From Peptococcaceae bacterium (GTDB lineage: Bacteria; Bacillota; Peptococcia; Peptococcales; Peptococcaceae): a stretch of DNA of 50,727 nt. The notes beneath the pieces were generated by a model. That model saw only the letters and a program-made list of their open reading frames with translations, ran no database searches and was not told the origin of the DNA. Below are positions 39,653-48,680 of this stretch, one piece after another. Both the position numbers and the translations under genes were made by a program. Position 1 is the first letter of the stretch. Every line of letters begins with the position of its first letter. The DNA lies in NCBI GenBank assembly GCA_017399005.1, contig JAFQEO010000038.1, positions 1 through 50,727 on the forward strand. The letters are read 5' to 3'.

Positions 39653-40591
39653 ATGAACTACATGGAAATAAAAATGGAAGTGAAAGATAGAGACGGTGTG
39701 GAAGCGCTGTCTAATATGCTGGCGGAAATGGGTACCGGCGGGGTTATGATTGAAGACCCGCAGGCAATTGCTGATTATGCAAACAGCGGGTTATGGGATG
39801 CCCATGAATTCAGCGAGGAACTGATGAGCCGCAAGGATATCATCATCAAATCCTATCTGCCGCAGGATGATAATCTGCTGAACAAGGTAGAACAGATTAT
39901 TATCGAGTTAAACGAGATTGAAACCCGTCTGGATATGCCGCCTACTCGTGTAACCTACAAACCGGTACAGGAGGAAGACTGGGCCAATGCATGGAAAGTG
40001 TATTTCAAACCGGAACGCATTGGTAAAATCACTGTAATCAAACCAACCTGGGAAACCTACGAAAAACAGGAAGGCGATCTGGTAATCGAGATTGACCCTG
40101 GCATGGCATTCGGCACCGGCAACCACGCAACCACTGCGCTGTGTCTGCAGATGCTGGAGGATTATGTGAAACCGGGCATGGATGTAATTGACGTTGGTAC
40201 CGGCAGCGGAATTCTGGCCATTCAGGCAGGGCTGTTAGGTGCAAACTCGGTACAGGCTATGGATTATGACACGGTTGCAGTATCGGCGGCAAAAGAAAAT
40301 ATTGAACTGAACAACCTGCAGGAGAGAGTATCCATCTGCCAGAGTGATTTACTGGCAGAAGCGCACGGCCAGGCAGATATTATCGTGGCAAATATTATTG
40401 CTGATATTATTATTCGTCTGACACCATCTACTGTGGAATATCTGAAAAACGGCAAAGTGTTTATCTCCTCCGGCATTATCGACACCCGCAAGGACGATGT
40501 GCTGGCTGCTCTGAAAGAACACAACTTCAGCATTATAGAAGTGCGTGAAAATGCAGGCTGGGTTGCAATCGCTGCCCGCTATGAAGGGTAA
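39653..40591 (+). CDS. prmA: Ribosomal protein L11 methyltransferase PrmA
   Basis: A 312-residue AdoMet-dependent enzyme that methylates ribosomal protein L11. The N-terminal substrate-recognition domain (MEIKMEVKDRDGVEAL ... GGVMIEDP) and the catalytic domain with IDPGMAFGTGNHATT, AdoMet motif I DVIDVGTGSGILAIQ (about 180-194) and IIVANIIADII are typical. AAGGAG lies 8 nt before the ATG. It is coupled to rsmE (5 nt gap), an association common in Firmicutes. Confidence 0.95.
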   Translation: MNYMEIKMEVKDRDGVEALSNMLAEMGTGGVMIEDPQAIADYANSGLWDAHEFSEELMSRKDIIIKSYLPQDDNLLNKVEQIIIELNEIETRLDMPPTRVTYKPVQEEDWANAWKVYFKPERIGKITVIKPTWETYEKQEGDLVIEIDPGMAFGTGNHATTALCLQMLEDYVKPGMDVIDVGTGSGILAIQAGLLGANSVQAMDYDTVAVSAAKENIELNNLQERVSICQSDLLAEAHGQADIIVANIIADIIIRLTPSTVEYLKNGKVFISSGIIDTRKDDVLAALKEHNFSIIEVRENAGWVAIAARYEG

Positions 40592-40596
40592 GCGGT

Positions 40597-41343
40597 ATGA
40601 GACGTTTTTTTACAGCACCGGAAGCGGTGCAGGGCGATTTGGTTGTGTTTGATGCCGAGCTGGCACATCATATGGGCAAGGTGCTGCGGCTGACTCCCGG
40701 CGAGCAGGTAACCGTATGTACCGGTGACGGCATGGTGTATGTGGCGGAGCTGGAAGCGTTCAGCAAAGATTCGGTGACCGCGCGGATTGTGGAAACGCTG
40801 GAAAACCAGAAAGAAACCGATGTGCAGATTGTTCTGTATCAGGGGATGCCGAAGGGCGACAAGCTGGAGCTGATTATACAGAAATGTACCGAACTGGGTG
40901 TCAGTGCGGTCATTCCTGTGGAGACAGGGCGCTCCATTGTCCATCTGGACAGCAAAAAAGCGGAGAAGAAAATCGAGCGCTGGCAGAAAATCGCCCATGA
41001 GGCAAGTCAGCAGTCTAAACGGGTGCAGGTACCGGAAGTGGGGCCGTATCTCAGCTGGAAGCAGTGTCTGGCACAGCTGAAAGACGATGACGGTTTAACT
41101 ATTATTTTCTGGGAGGACGAACAGACGCAGAGCCTGAAAGCATTGCTGAAAAGCCAGGAGCAGAAACCGGCAAAAATCAATTTAATTGTAGGACCGGAAG
41201 GCGGATTATCGGAAGATGAAGTGGGGCAGCTTCGGGAAATCGGTGCTGTGAGCGCAAGCCTGGGCAAGCGTATTCTGCGCACCGAGACAGCCGGGTTAAC
41301 TGGTGTGGCACTGGTTTTATATGAGTATGATGAAATGAATTAA
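40597..41343 (+). CDS. rsmE: 16S rRNA m3U1498 methyltransferase RsmE
   Basis: A 248-residue SPOUT-class methyltransferase for U1498 of 16S rRNA. The N-terminal PUA-like part (LAHHMGKVLRLTPGEQVTV) is followed by QGMPKGDKLELIIQKCTELGV, and the knot motifs LIVGPEGGLSEDEV (about 191-204) and LGKRILRTETAGL (about 222-234). It starts 5 nt after prmA, with GGGTAAGCGG as ribosome binding region. Confidence 0.95.
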   Translation: MRRFFTAPEAVQGDLVVFDAELAHHMGKVLRLTPGEQVTVCTGDGMVYVAELEAFSKDSVTARIVETLENQKETDVQIVLYQGMPKGDKLELIIQKCTELGVSAVIPVETGRSIVHLDSKKAEKKIERWQKIAHEASQQSKRVQVPEVGPYLSWKQCLAQLKDDDGLTIIFWEDEQTQSLKALLKSQEQKPAKINLIVGPEGGLSEDEVGQLREIGAVSASLGKRILRTETAGLTGVALVLYEYDEMN

Positions 41344-41358
41344 GGACGAGTTCCTCAA

Positions 41359-42240
41359 ATGAAGTATATTGAAAAACATCCGATGATTATGATTGTGATA
41401 GGGGTTTTAGGGATTTCCCTGTCGGCAATCTTTGTAAAATATTCTACAGCGCCTTCTGCGGTAACCGCTGCGTTTCGCCTTGGCTGGACAGTGCTTCTGA
41501 TGAGCCCGGTTGTATGGGCAAAACGAGAGGTTCGTGAGGAACTGCTTCATGTTAATAAAAGAGAGCTGGGATTAAGTGTACTCAGCGGTCTGTTTCTGGC
41601 CATTCATTTTGTTTTGTGGTTTGAGTCGCTGCAGCATACATCGGTTGCCAGTTCTACATCTATTGTCTGTACGGAGGTTATCTGGGTGGCACTGGGATTC
41701 TGCCTGTTCTTAAAGGGAACGCTGTCAAAACAGGCAGTGCTGGCAATTATCATAGCTTTTGCCGGGAGCGTGGTTATCGCATATTCCGATTCGTCTGCGG
41801 GCGGTGCCCATTTATACGGCGATATTCTGGCTCTGGTTTCGGCAGTGGCGGTGGCTGTTTACACCCTGCTTGGCCGTATTGTGCGAAACAATGTTTCTAC
41901 CAGTGTATATACCTATGTTGCGTATGTATCCTGTGGAGCGGTGCTTCTGGGTACCTGTATGGTTCAAAGCTATCCGCTTTTTGGCTATGGTATGAGTGCG
42001 GTGATTGTGGGGCTGCTTCTGAGTGTATTTTCAACCATTCTGGGGCACAGCATTTTCAGCTGGTGCCTGAAATACTTCTCACCGGCCTTTGTATCGGCAT
42101 CTAAGCTGTGTGAACCGGTGGCGGCATCCATTATGGCAGTATTTCTGTTCCGTGAACTGCCTTCCGTTCTGCAGATTTTTGGCGGCGCCATGATTATCGG
42201 CGGTGTTTACTATTATTCAAAAATTGAAAAAGCGGAGTAA
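41359..42240 (+). CDS. EamA-family (DMT) transporter
   Basis: A 293-residue membrane protein with ten predicted helices arranged as two EamA repeats (about 8-137 and 150-288). GILGISLSAIFVKYS-like and LCEPVAASIMAVFLFRELPS are characteristic of the drug/metabolite transporter superfamily. AAGGACGAG lies before the ATG, 15 nt after rsmE, so it probably is the third gene of this operon. The transported compound is unknown. Confidence 0.88.
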   Translation: MKYIEKHPMIMIVIGVLGISLSAIFVKYSTAPSAVTAAFRLGWTVLLMSPVVWAKREVREELLHVNKRELGLSVLSGLFLAIHFVLWFESLQHTSVASSTSIVCTEVIWVALGFCLFLKGTLSKQAVLAIIIAFAGSVVIAYSDSSAGGAHLYGDILALVSAVAVAVYTLLGRIVRNNVSTSVYTYVAYVSCGAVLLGTCMVQSYPLFGYGMSAVIVGLLLSVFSTILGHSIFSWCLKYFSPAFVSASKLCEPVAASIMAVFLFRELPSVLQIFGGAMIIGGVYYYSKIEKAE

Positions 42241-42257
42241 TAATCCGTTGCACTACC

Positions 42258-42288
42258 AGGACACTTCTTTATCAGAGGTGTCCTTTTT
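42258..42288 (+). terminator. Terminator of prmA-rsmE-EamA operon
   Basis: An 11-bp stem with one G-U (42258-42268 with 42274-42284) and a 5-nt loop, followed by a T tract. Confidence 0.92.
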
Positions 42289-42294
42289 CTTTGC

Positions 42295-42323
42295 TTTGCA
42301 TGCATCTGGTAACCTGTTATAAT
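42295..42323 (+). promoter_or_regulatory. Promoter of hemW
   Basis: TTTGCA (42295-42300), a 17-bp spacer and a perfect TATAAT (42318-42323); the start codon lies 34 nt downstream. Confidence 0.6.
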
Positions 42324-42356
42324 AAAAGGCAAATGAATTGTTGCGGGTGATGTATT

Positions 42357-43499
42357 ATGACAATCAGTAAGCCTGTTGAGGCGGTGTATATTCATATTCC
42401 TTTCTGCTTGCGGAAGTGCAACTACTGTGATTTTCTGAGTTTTTACCGGCCGCAGGAAATGGCTGGCTATGTGGAGGCACTGGTAAAAGAAATGGAGATT
42501 GCGGTGAAGCAGTATCCGGTACAGGCGAAGACTATTTTTATCGGCGGAGGGACACCGAGCTGTCTGCCGGCGGAACTGCTGAAACGGGTTCTGGAGGCGG
42601 TGCAGAAGTTTTTTGTGAGCGATGCGCTGGTGGAATATACCATGGAGGCCAATCCGGGAACGCTGAATGCGGAAAAGCTGCAGATTATGAAGCAGTATGG
42701 TGTGAACCGGCTGTCGTTTGGCGTGCAGAGCGACCGGGAAGATCATCTGAAAATGCTGGGGCGTATTCACACTTTTGAGGAAGCGAAGCAGGCAGTGGCA
42801 ATGGCCCGAAATGCCGGTTTTGAAAATATCAATCTGGACTTTATGTACGGTCTGCCGGGGCAGACGGTAGAGCAGTGGCAGGAAACGCTGAAAAATGCCA
42901 TGGCGCTGAAACCGCAGCATTTATCCCTGTATCAGCTGAAGATTGAAGAAGGCACCGTTATGTATCAATGGCTGGAAGATGAAAAAATCAGCGAATTTGA
43001 TGATGAAACGGCACTGGCCATGTATCGCATCGCACAGACTATGCTGGCGGAAAATGGATACGGTCAGTATGAAATATCCAATTATGCGATGCCCGGGCGG
43101 GAGAGCCTGCATAATCAGGTGTACTGGAAAACCGACAATTATCTGGGAATCGGGCTTGGTGCGTGCAGCTGGGTACGGCCGGAGCGGTGGAACAACCGTT
43201 TTGAAATGGTGGATTATATCGGGCAGATTGCAAAAGGGGCACTGCCTGCACAGGAACCGGAAGTTCTAAACGAAACAGAGCAGATGGAAGAAACCGTATT
43301 TATGGCGCTGCGCATGAACAGCGGGCTGTCGAAAGCACTGTTTGCGGAGCGTTTTGGCAAAACGGTAGAGGCGGTGTTCTGTGACGCACTGGAGAACTGT
43401 GCAGCGCAGGGATGGATTCAGCAGACAGAGGCTGGATATGCGTTAACCGAAGAGGGGCGCGTGCTGGGGAATCTGGTGTTTTTAGAATTTATGAAATAA
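42357..43499 (+). CDS. hemW: Radical SAM haem chaperone HemW
   Basis: A 380-residue radical SAM protein. The cluster motif is IHIPFCLRKCNYCDF (Cys17, Cys21, Cys24), followed by FIGGGTPSCLP, the TMEANPGTL segment and SFGVQSDREDHLKMLGR. The length and missing fourth cysteine spacing fit HemW, a haem-binding chaperone, rather than coproporphyrinogen oxidase HemN. The C-terminal winged-helix part (about 300-375) is complete. GGGTGATG precedes the ATG. It stands alone between prmA operon and the hemolysin III-like gene. Confidence 0.93.
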   Translation: MTISKPVEAVYIHIPFCLRKCNYCDFLSFYRPQEMAGYVEALVKEMEIAVKQYPVQAKTIFIGGGTPSCLPAELLKRVLEAVQKFFVSDALVEYTMEANPGTLNAEKLQIMKQYGVNRLSFGVQSDREDHLKMLGRIHTFEEAKQAVAMARNAGFENINLDFMYGLPGQTVEQWQETLKNAMALKPQHLSLYQLKIEEGTVMYQWLEDEKISEFDDETALAMYRIAQTMLAENGYGQYEISNYAMPGRESLHNQVYWKTDNYLGIGLGACSWVRPERWNNRFEMVDYIGQIAKGALPAQEPEVLNETEQMEETVFMALRMNSGLSKALFAERFGKTVEAVFCDALENCAAQGWIQQTEAGYALTEEGRVLGNLVFLEFMK

Positions 43500-43584
43500 A
43501 CGGCTGTAATACTTTAAAAGAATAGTTTTGAAAACGAGATATATAATAAAAAGATGGATTGCATTTTGTTTCTGAAAGTGATAG

Positions 43585-43622
43585 TATAATCATATCATCT
43601 AGTTTTAAAAACTAGATGATAT
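43585..43622 (+). promoter_or_regulatory. 31-bp perfect palindrome at the hemolysin III-like gene
   Basis: A TATAAT (43585-43590) is followed by a perfect inverted repeat with 15-bp arms around one central base (43592-43606 and 43608-43622, containing ATCATCTAG/CTAGATGAT). It covers the likely transcription start and leader. It can act as an operator in DNA or as a long hairpin at the mRNA 5' end. The ribosome binding site follows 12-17 nt later. Confidence 0.7.
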
Positions 43623-43648
43623 ATATGAAACACACAGGAGGAATCGCT

Positions 43649-44302
43649 ATGTCTCGTTATATGATGAAAGCAAGGGAGCCAATCAGCAGTCTGAGCCATT
43701 TAATCGGCGCGGTCTTTTTTGCAGCGGCAACCGTGCTGCTGATATTGAAAACTGTTATCTGGTCGGAATGGTCGGTAAAAGTGCTGGTGGGTGTAATTTT
43801 GTTTGGCTGTTCACTGGTGGCGCTGTACGCGGCAAGTTCCGTGTATCATTTTTTTAACGGCTCGCAGAAAATCCTGCTCTATCTGCGCAAGCTGGACCAT
43901 GCTATGATTTATGTGCTGATTGCAGGAACCTATACACCAATCCTGTTAAAATATATGGCTGGCCTGGAAGGCTGGATTTTCACCTTCGCCATGTGGGCCT
44001 GTGCAGGAATCGGGATTATCATTAAACTGTGCTGGTTTTCGGCTCCGCGCTGGCTGCAGACGGTGCTGTACATTGCAATGGGATGGGCTATCCTGTTTGA
44101 TTTATCGATTTTCCAGTCAATGAGCGGTGTAGCATTTTTCCTTCTGGCGGCGGGCGGCATCAGCTACACAATCGGCGGGCTGATTTATATGCTGAAGAAG
44201 CCGAACATCTCTGCGACATTCGGCTTCCATGAACTGTTTCATATTTTTGTACTGCTGGGCAGTCTGTTTCATTTCCTGATGATTTTCTTTTTTGTGGCGT
44301 AA
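43649..44302 (+). CDS. Hemolysin III (PAQR/YqfA) family membrane protein
   Basis: A 217-residue protein with seven predicted helices. The family metal-site residues are visible: EPISSLSHLIGAVFF at the N-terminus, SSVYHFFNG, LRKLDHAMIYVLIAGTYTPILL and the C-terminal GFHELFHIFVLLGSLFHF with HxxxH. PAQR-type proteins are thought to be zinc-dependent membrane hydrolases acting on lipids; the haemolysin name is historical. The ATG at 43649 follows AGGAGG; the longer frame from 43616 starts inside the palindrome. Confidence 0.92.
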   Translation: MSRYMMKAREPISSLSHLIGAVFFAAATVLLILKTVIWSEWSVKVLVGVILFGCSLVALYAASSVYHFFNGSQKILLYLRKLDHAMIYVLIAGTYTPILLKYMAGLEGWIFTFAMWACAGIGIIIKLCWFSAPRWLQTVLYIAMGWAILFDLSIFQSMSGVAFFLLAAGGISYTIGGLIYMLKKPNISATFGFHELFHIFVLLGSLFHFLMIFFFVA

Positions 44303-44314
44303 CAGCGTTCCCGG

Positions 44315-44794
44315 TCAGGCTTCATCCTGCCAGCCTTTGCACACATCCACCCATTCTTTTGCCCGTGCATACTGGAATAAAGTGTCGCAATCCAGTTCAA
44401 TTGCACTGTTGCTGCTTCCGCATGCCGGGAATACCGTTCCAAAGCGCTGCATGGATTTGTCCAGATAAACCGGAACCGAGTCCGGCACACCAAATGGACA
44501 TACCCCGCCGATGGCATGATTGGTCATGGCGGTAACATCTTCGGCGCTCAGCATTTTGGCTTTGCGTCCGAAAAACTGCTTAAATTTACTGTTATCGATT
44601 TTGGCATCACCTGCGGTTACGATTAACAGGCAGCCATCTTCGGTATAAAACGATAATGTTTTTGCAATCCGTGCAGGGATACAGCCAACGGCTTCTGCAG
44701 CCAGTTCTACTGTGGCACTGGATGTTTCAAACTCCATGATGCGTTCATCGGCCTGGAACTGTTTCAGATATTCTCGTACGATTTCAATAGACAT
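44315..44794 (-). CDS. YbaK/EbsC (ProX-like) aminoacyl-tRNA deacylase family protein
   Basis: A 159-residue single-domain member of the YbaK/ProXp family that hydrolyses mischarged tRNAs. The sequence shows ARIAKTLSFYTEDGCLLIVTAGDAKIDNSKFKQFF with the catalytic lysine region, GVCPFGVPDSVPVYLDKSM and the GSSNSAIEL end. AGAGG lies ahead of the ATG. It converges on the hemolysin III-like gene with only 12 nt between stops. Which mischarged tRNA it clears cannot be told. Confidence 0.9.
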   Translation of the reverse strand: MSIEIVREYLKQFQADERIMEFETSSATVELAAEAVGCIPARIAKTLSFYTEDGCLLIVTAGDAKIDNSKFKQFFGRKAKMLSAEDVTAMTNHAIGGVCPFGVPDSVPVYLDKSMQRFGTVFPACGSSNSAIELDCDTLFQYARAKEWVDVCKGWQDEA

Positions 44795-44859
44795 AGGAAA
44801 ACCTCTTTTCTGTTACATTTACAGAAGAGTATATCATGAAAAGAATTTACTGTCTATTA

Positions 44860-44888
44860 TTGCTATTTACGTGCGTAATTGATATAAT
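44860..44888 (+). promoter_or_regulatory. Promoter of Lys-rich membrane protein gene
   Basis: TTGCTA (44860-44865), a 17-bp spacer and a perfect TATAAT (44883-44888); the start lies 45 nt downstream. Confidence 0.65.
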
Positions 44889-44932
44889 ACCGTTATTGCT
44901 TTAATAAGTTGAGAGTATCTGGAGGCACTTTT

Positions 44933-45400
44933 ATGAAATTTATAGAAACATGGAAAAACTATGACGATAAACTGCGAGATCGTGCCATTGAGGAACTGCT
45001 GCGCTTTATGACACTGTTCAGCACATCGGCTGCACTGATTTGTTTCTTTGGCACACTGCTGCAGCAGGGGGATATGAGAGTATCTCTGATTCTGCTGACC
45101 CTTATGGCAATTATTTCTGTTTCCTGGTTTATCAAAAAACGCAAAAACGAAGAAAAATGGGGCGTTGCCAGACGTACCGGCGCTGAAATTTTCCGTATCG
45201 GGAAAACCCAGCCAACAAAAGAGGAACGTATGGGTATTCGTCCAGAGGAAAAACCGAAAAAAGAGAAAAAGAAAAATCCTCCTCAGAATCCATCTAAGAA
45301 AAAGCAAAGAGAGATGGAAAAGAAAAACGCAAAGAAAAATGCGAAAAATTTTGTAAAGAAAGCCGAGACAACGGAAGTAACAGAAACAACCGAAAACTAA
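44933..45400 (+). CDS. Membrane protein with lysine-rich tail
   Basis: A 155-residue protein. A short amphipathic start (MKFIETWKNYDDKLRDRAIEELLRF) is followed by two hydrophobic helices (about 26-43 and 49-67), then a very basic, low-complexity tail (about 70-145, many Lys and Asn with EKPKKEKKK) ending in Thr/Glu. The tail is predicted disordered and cytoplasmic and could bind nucleic acid or phospholipid headgroups. GGAGG precedes the ATG at 44933. Not recognised. Confidence 0.75.
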   Translation: MKFIETWKNYDDKLRDRAIEELLRFMTLFSTSAALICFFGTLLQQGDMRVSLILLTLMAIISVSWFIKKRKNEEKWGVARRTGAEIFRIGKTQPTKEERMGIRPEEKPKKEKKKNPPQNPSKKKQREMEKKNAKKNAKNFVKKAETTEVTETTEN

Positions 45401-45406
45401 TCACAC

Positions 45407-45440
45407 ACTGCTGTATGGTGAAAACCTGCAGCAGTTTTTG
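45407..45440 (+). terminator. Terminator of Lys-rich membrane protein gene
   Basis: ACTGCTG (45407-45413) pairs with CAGCAGT (45429-45435), with a 15-nt loop and a T tract. Confidence 0.75.
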
Positions 45441-45476
45441 TTTTGTAGAAAATTGGCAATAAAACGTGTGTGTTTA

Positions 45477-45506
45477 TTGAAAACCTTATAATATCTATGA
45501 TACAAT
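45477..45506 (+). promoter_or_regulatory. Promoter of DUF5693-csaB operon
   Basis: TTGAAA (45477-45482), an 18-bp spacer and TACAAT (45501-45506). The start codon lies 35 nt after the -10. Confidence 0.6.
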
Positions 45507-45541
45507 AAAAATAACTGTGAATAAAACAAGGGAGTGCTGAT

Positions 45542-47503
45542 ATGAATCTGAAACGAATGAAACAGCTGGGCTGGCTGTTGGTAGCCATTGCCGTTGTCTG
45601 CAGTCTGACCCTGTGGGGGCAGCGTATGCAGTCGGAGGCAGATTACCGGAATGTACAGATGGTAGTAAACTATAATGACATTGTTGCGCTGGCAAACGGG
45701 AACGATATGAGTGAGGAAGAACTGGCAGGCGAACTGCAGAAACGCGGTGTGTCTGCGGTGCTGTATAAGGAATGGAGTCTGGGGGATCTGGCAAACAACG
45801 GGCAGGTAGCTCTGCAACTGGGCCAGAGTATCCAGAATACGAATTTCTATCATCGGGTTTCTTCGGAACTGCCGATTAATGAAGCAACGGTATATGTGGC
45901 AATTTTAGATGAATCGATTGCTGAACAGGTAAGGGAACATACCTTGCTGAAAGTGGCAGGGTCTAAATATTATCCGGGCAGTGTGCCGGTAATTACTGTG
46001 CCGGTTATGGTACCGACCGGTGATACGGAACTGACCACTGTTATGACAAAAGTAAAAGAAATCGGTGTCGGTTTTGACCAGGAAGCCATTGCACAAATGG
46101 CAGATCTTGGTATGGGCACGGTGCCTCAGCTGCGCAGCTGGAGCAGTCCAAGCGGCGAATCGCTGCGCCTGGCTTTTGGTGAAGTGAAAGCGCTGCCGAA
46201 CCTGAATTATCTGCTCTTTAATGATAAGGAGCTGCCTGGTTATCCGGATACCACCCGCTCTATTGCCGACCTGCTGAAAGACAGCGAAGGCAATCCGGAA
46301 GTGACAGTAGGGACAATCGAGTTCTCTGACCAGAAAGGGTTAAATCAGCTGGGTGTACTATTAAATAAAGATGTGATTCGTCTGCACACCATTTCCAATA
46401 ACGAGATGGGCAAATTTACACAGGATTCTGCGCTGGACCGCTGGATGCTGGCGGCACGGGAACGCAATATGCGCAGTTTACTGGTTCGGTTCTTTGATAT
46501 TACTTCTCCTGGAACTGCTTTGCAGACAAATCTGGATTATCTGGAGTCAATTCAGAATGGTCTGTTGGAGTCTGGCTTCCACCTGGATCAGCCGTATGAA
46601 AAACCGGACAGTATTGCGGCAAGCATGATAGTGCTGGCACTGATTGGTGTAGGGGTAGCGGCCGGTGTGATGCTGATTCTTCTGGAAATGCGTCTGCCGA
46701 AACTGGGTGCACTGGCACTGATTCTGGGAAGTATTGCCTGGGTAGGGCTGCTGGTTTTGAGCCCTGTGATGGCGAAAAAATTAATGGCGCTTCTGAGTGT
46801 GGTTACCTTCCCGACTCTGTCGTGTATTTTAGTAATGAAGCCGGAACGCCGCTCGCTGGGGAAATCGATTCTGGCACTGCTGGTTATGTGTGCACTGAGT
46901 TATATTGGTGCTATTCTGATGGTAGGGCTTCTGGCGGATATTCTGTTTATGCTGAAACTGGATCAGTTTATCGGGGTAAAAATTGCTCATGTGATTCCAA
47001 TTGCGGCGGTACCGTTTATCCTGTATCTCTGGAATGTGGAAAAACCGATTGAACATGCAAAACAGCTGCTGGATAAAGCGCTGGATTATAAATGGGCAGC
47101 CTTGTTTGCCCTGGTGGCTGTGGCCGGTGTGATTTATATCAGCCGTACCGGTAACACAACAGCAGAGCTGAGTGTGGCCGAATCCACCATGCGTAATTTC
47201 CTGAACGATGCCATGGGTGTTCGTCCGCGCAGTAAAGAGTTCTTAATCGGGTATCCGTTTACTCTGCTGCTGTTCTGGCTGGGTGCAAGCCGCAAAAACT
47301 GGATTCTGACCATTCCGGCCATTATTGGGCAGGTGTCTCTGGTAAATACCTATGCCCATATTCATACAGCTCTGCTGATGTCGCTGCAGCGCAGCTTTAA
47401 CGGTCTGGTACTGGGGATTGTGCTGGGTGTTTTACTGGTACTGGGTGTTCAGCTTCTGCTGAAAGTGTATCAGCATCTGGAAAAGAAAGAGGGATTGCGA
47501 TGA
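45542..47503 (+). CDS. DUF5693-family membrane protein
   Basis: A 653-residue protein with one N-terminal helix (about 9-28), an extracytoplasmic domain of some 330 residues and about eight C-terminal helices (about 359-645). Genes of this family regularly precede csaB in Firmicutes, as here, where the stop overlaps the csaB start (ATGA). The extracytoplasmic part (ELAGELQKRGVSAVLYKEWSLGDL, FSDQKGLNQLGVLLNKDVIRLHTISNNEM) has a TIM-barrel-like alternation. The likely role is in making or exporting the cell-wall polymer that CsaB modifies, but this is context only. GGGAG lies ahead of the ATG. Confidence 0.85.
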   Translation: MNLKRMKQLGWLLVAIAVVCSLTLWGQRMQSEADYRNVQMVVNYNDIVALANGNDMSEEELAGELQKRGVSAVLYKEWSLGDLANNGQVALQLGQSIQNTNFYHRVSSELPINEATVYVAILDESIAEQVREHTLLKVAGSKYYPGSVPVITVPVMVPTGDTELTTVMTKVKEIGVGFDQEAIAQMADLGMGTVPQLRSWSSPSGESLRLAFGEVKALPNLNYLLFNDKELPGYPDTTRSIADLLKDSEGNPEVTVGTIEFSDQKGLNQLGVLLNKDVIRLHTISNNEMGKFTQDSALDRWMLAARERNMRSLLVRFFDITSPGTALQTNLDYLESIQNGLLESGFHLDQPYEKPDSIAASMIVLALIGVGVAAGVMLILLEMRLPKLGALALILGSIAWVGLLVLSPVMAKKLMALLSVVTFPTLSCILVMKPERRSLGKSILALLVMCALSYIGAILMVGLLADILFMLKLDQFIGVKIAHVIPIAAVPFILYLWNVEKPIEHAKQLLDKALDYKWAALFALVAVAGVIYISRTGNTTAELSVAESTMRNFLNDAMGVRPRSKEFLIGYPFTLLLFWLGASRKNWILTIPAIIGQVSLVNTYAHIHTALLMSLQRSFNGLVLGIVLGVLLVLGVQLLLKVYQHLEKKEGLR

Positions 47504-48591
47504 AAATTTTGCTTTCTGGATATTATGGATTTGACAATGCCGGTGATGATGCGGTGCTGTTTGCCATTGTGCAGGCGCTGCGTGAAATCATCCCGGATGT
47601 GGATATTACCGTGCTGTCTAATCAGCCGGAGAAAACAGCACAGCAGTTTGGTGTGAAAGCGGTGGACCGCTGGGGCAAAACCAGTCTGCCGAAAGCTATA
47701 AAAGACTGCGATGTGTTAATCAGCGGCGGCGGAAGCCTGCTGCAGGATGTAACCAGCAAAAATGGCATTCTGTATTATCTGGGTGTTATCAAACTTGCAC
47801 AGATGATGCGTAAAAAAGTAATTGTATATGCCCAGGGCATCGGGCCGGTGAATGAGCCGCGCAACCGTGCACTGGTGGCAAAAATTCTAAATAAAGTGCA
47901 GGCGATTACCGTTCGCGATTTTGATTCCCGCCGGGAATTGATGGAAATGGGTGTATATCGCGAGATTATGGTAGCGGTGGATCCTGTGCTGGGTATATCG
48001 GCTGATTCCATTGACGAAGCGCAGGGCTTACAGCTGTTGCGCGGGGCAGAGGCTGGTTATATCGATGGAAAGAAAACGCTGATGGTGGCTGCCCGCAACT
48101 GGAAACACTCGGATCGTTTCTTTAAAGAGATTGCCGAAAGCTGTGATGCTATGGCGGAACAGGGCTGGCAGGTGGTATTTGTGCCGTTCCACTATCCGGA
48201 AGATGTGGAGGCCGGTCGCAATATTGCATCTTTGATGAAACGGGATGCGGTTGTTTTAAGTGGCAATTACAGTCCGCAGGAAACGATGGCCGTACTGAAA
48301 AATGCAGATTTAATTATGGGGATGCGTCTGCACAGCCTGATTATGGGCGCTGCATTGCTGAAACCAATGGTGGGGCTGTCTTATGATCCGAAAGTAACCA
48401 GTTTTATGCAGTTGCTTCGGCAGCCGGACTGCTATCCGGTTGACAGTGTAGAAGCGGCACAACTGATTCGCTCGATGAATCGTCTCAGTCAGCAGACTGA
48501 CCATGAAAAGCTGATGCTGGCCCGTAACATGGAGATTATTGCACGGCAGGCAAAAGCGCCGGCAGAAATGATTCTGACACTGCGAAAATAA
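47500..48591 (+). CDS. csaB: Polysaccharide pyruvyl transferase CsaB
   Basis: A 363-residue enzyme that adds a ketal pyruvyl group to the secondary cell-wall polymer. This modification is the anchor for SLH-domain proteins. The N-terminal LLSGYYGFDNAGDDAVL (about 4-20), VLISGGGSLLQDVTSKNGILYYLG, VYAQGIGPV, and the C-terminal GMRLHSLIMGAALLKPMVGLSYDPKV are typical. It overlaps the DUF5693 gene by 4 bp. In Negativicutes the SLH anchor holds outer-membrane proteins to the wall, consistent with the proposed placement. Confidence 0.95.
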   Translation: MKILLSGYYGFDNAGDDAVLFAIVQALREIIPDVDITVLSNQPEKTAQQFGVKAVDRWGKTSLPKAIKDCDVLISGGGSLLQDVTSKNGILYYLGVIKLAQMMRKKVIVYAQGIGPVNEPRNRALVAKILNKVQAITVRDFDSRRELMEMGVYREIMVAVDPVLGISADSIDEAQGLQLLRGAEAGYIDGKKTLMVAARNWKHSDRFFKEIAESCDAMAEQGWQVVFVPFHYPEDVEAGRNIASLMKRDAVVLSGNYSPQETMAVLKNADLIMGMRLHSLIMGAALLKPMVGLSYDPKVTSFMQLLRQPDCYPVDSVEAAQLIRSMNRLSQQTDHEKLMLARNMEIIARQAKAPAEMILTLRK

Positions 48592-48602
48592 TATTTTAAC
48601 AG

Positions 48603-48631
48603 TTGCAAATTTATCGGGAATCGTGTAAAGT
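48603..48631 (+). promoter_or_regulatory. Promoter of wecA/tagO-like gene
   Basis: TTGCAA (48603-48608), a 17-bp spacer and TAAAGT (48626-48631), starting 12 nt after the csaB stop. The leader is about 43 nt. Confidence 0.55.
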
Positions 48632-48680
48632 AGTTGCGGATATTGTTAATTACGTTTCAACAGTTCGGAGGCAGAACATT

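Noticed and set aside
43592-43622. Rho-independent terminator for hemW at the 31-bp palindrome.
   Set aside because: It lacks a T tract, lies 90 nt behind hemW and directly follows a TATAAT, so a regulatory role for the next gene is more likely.
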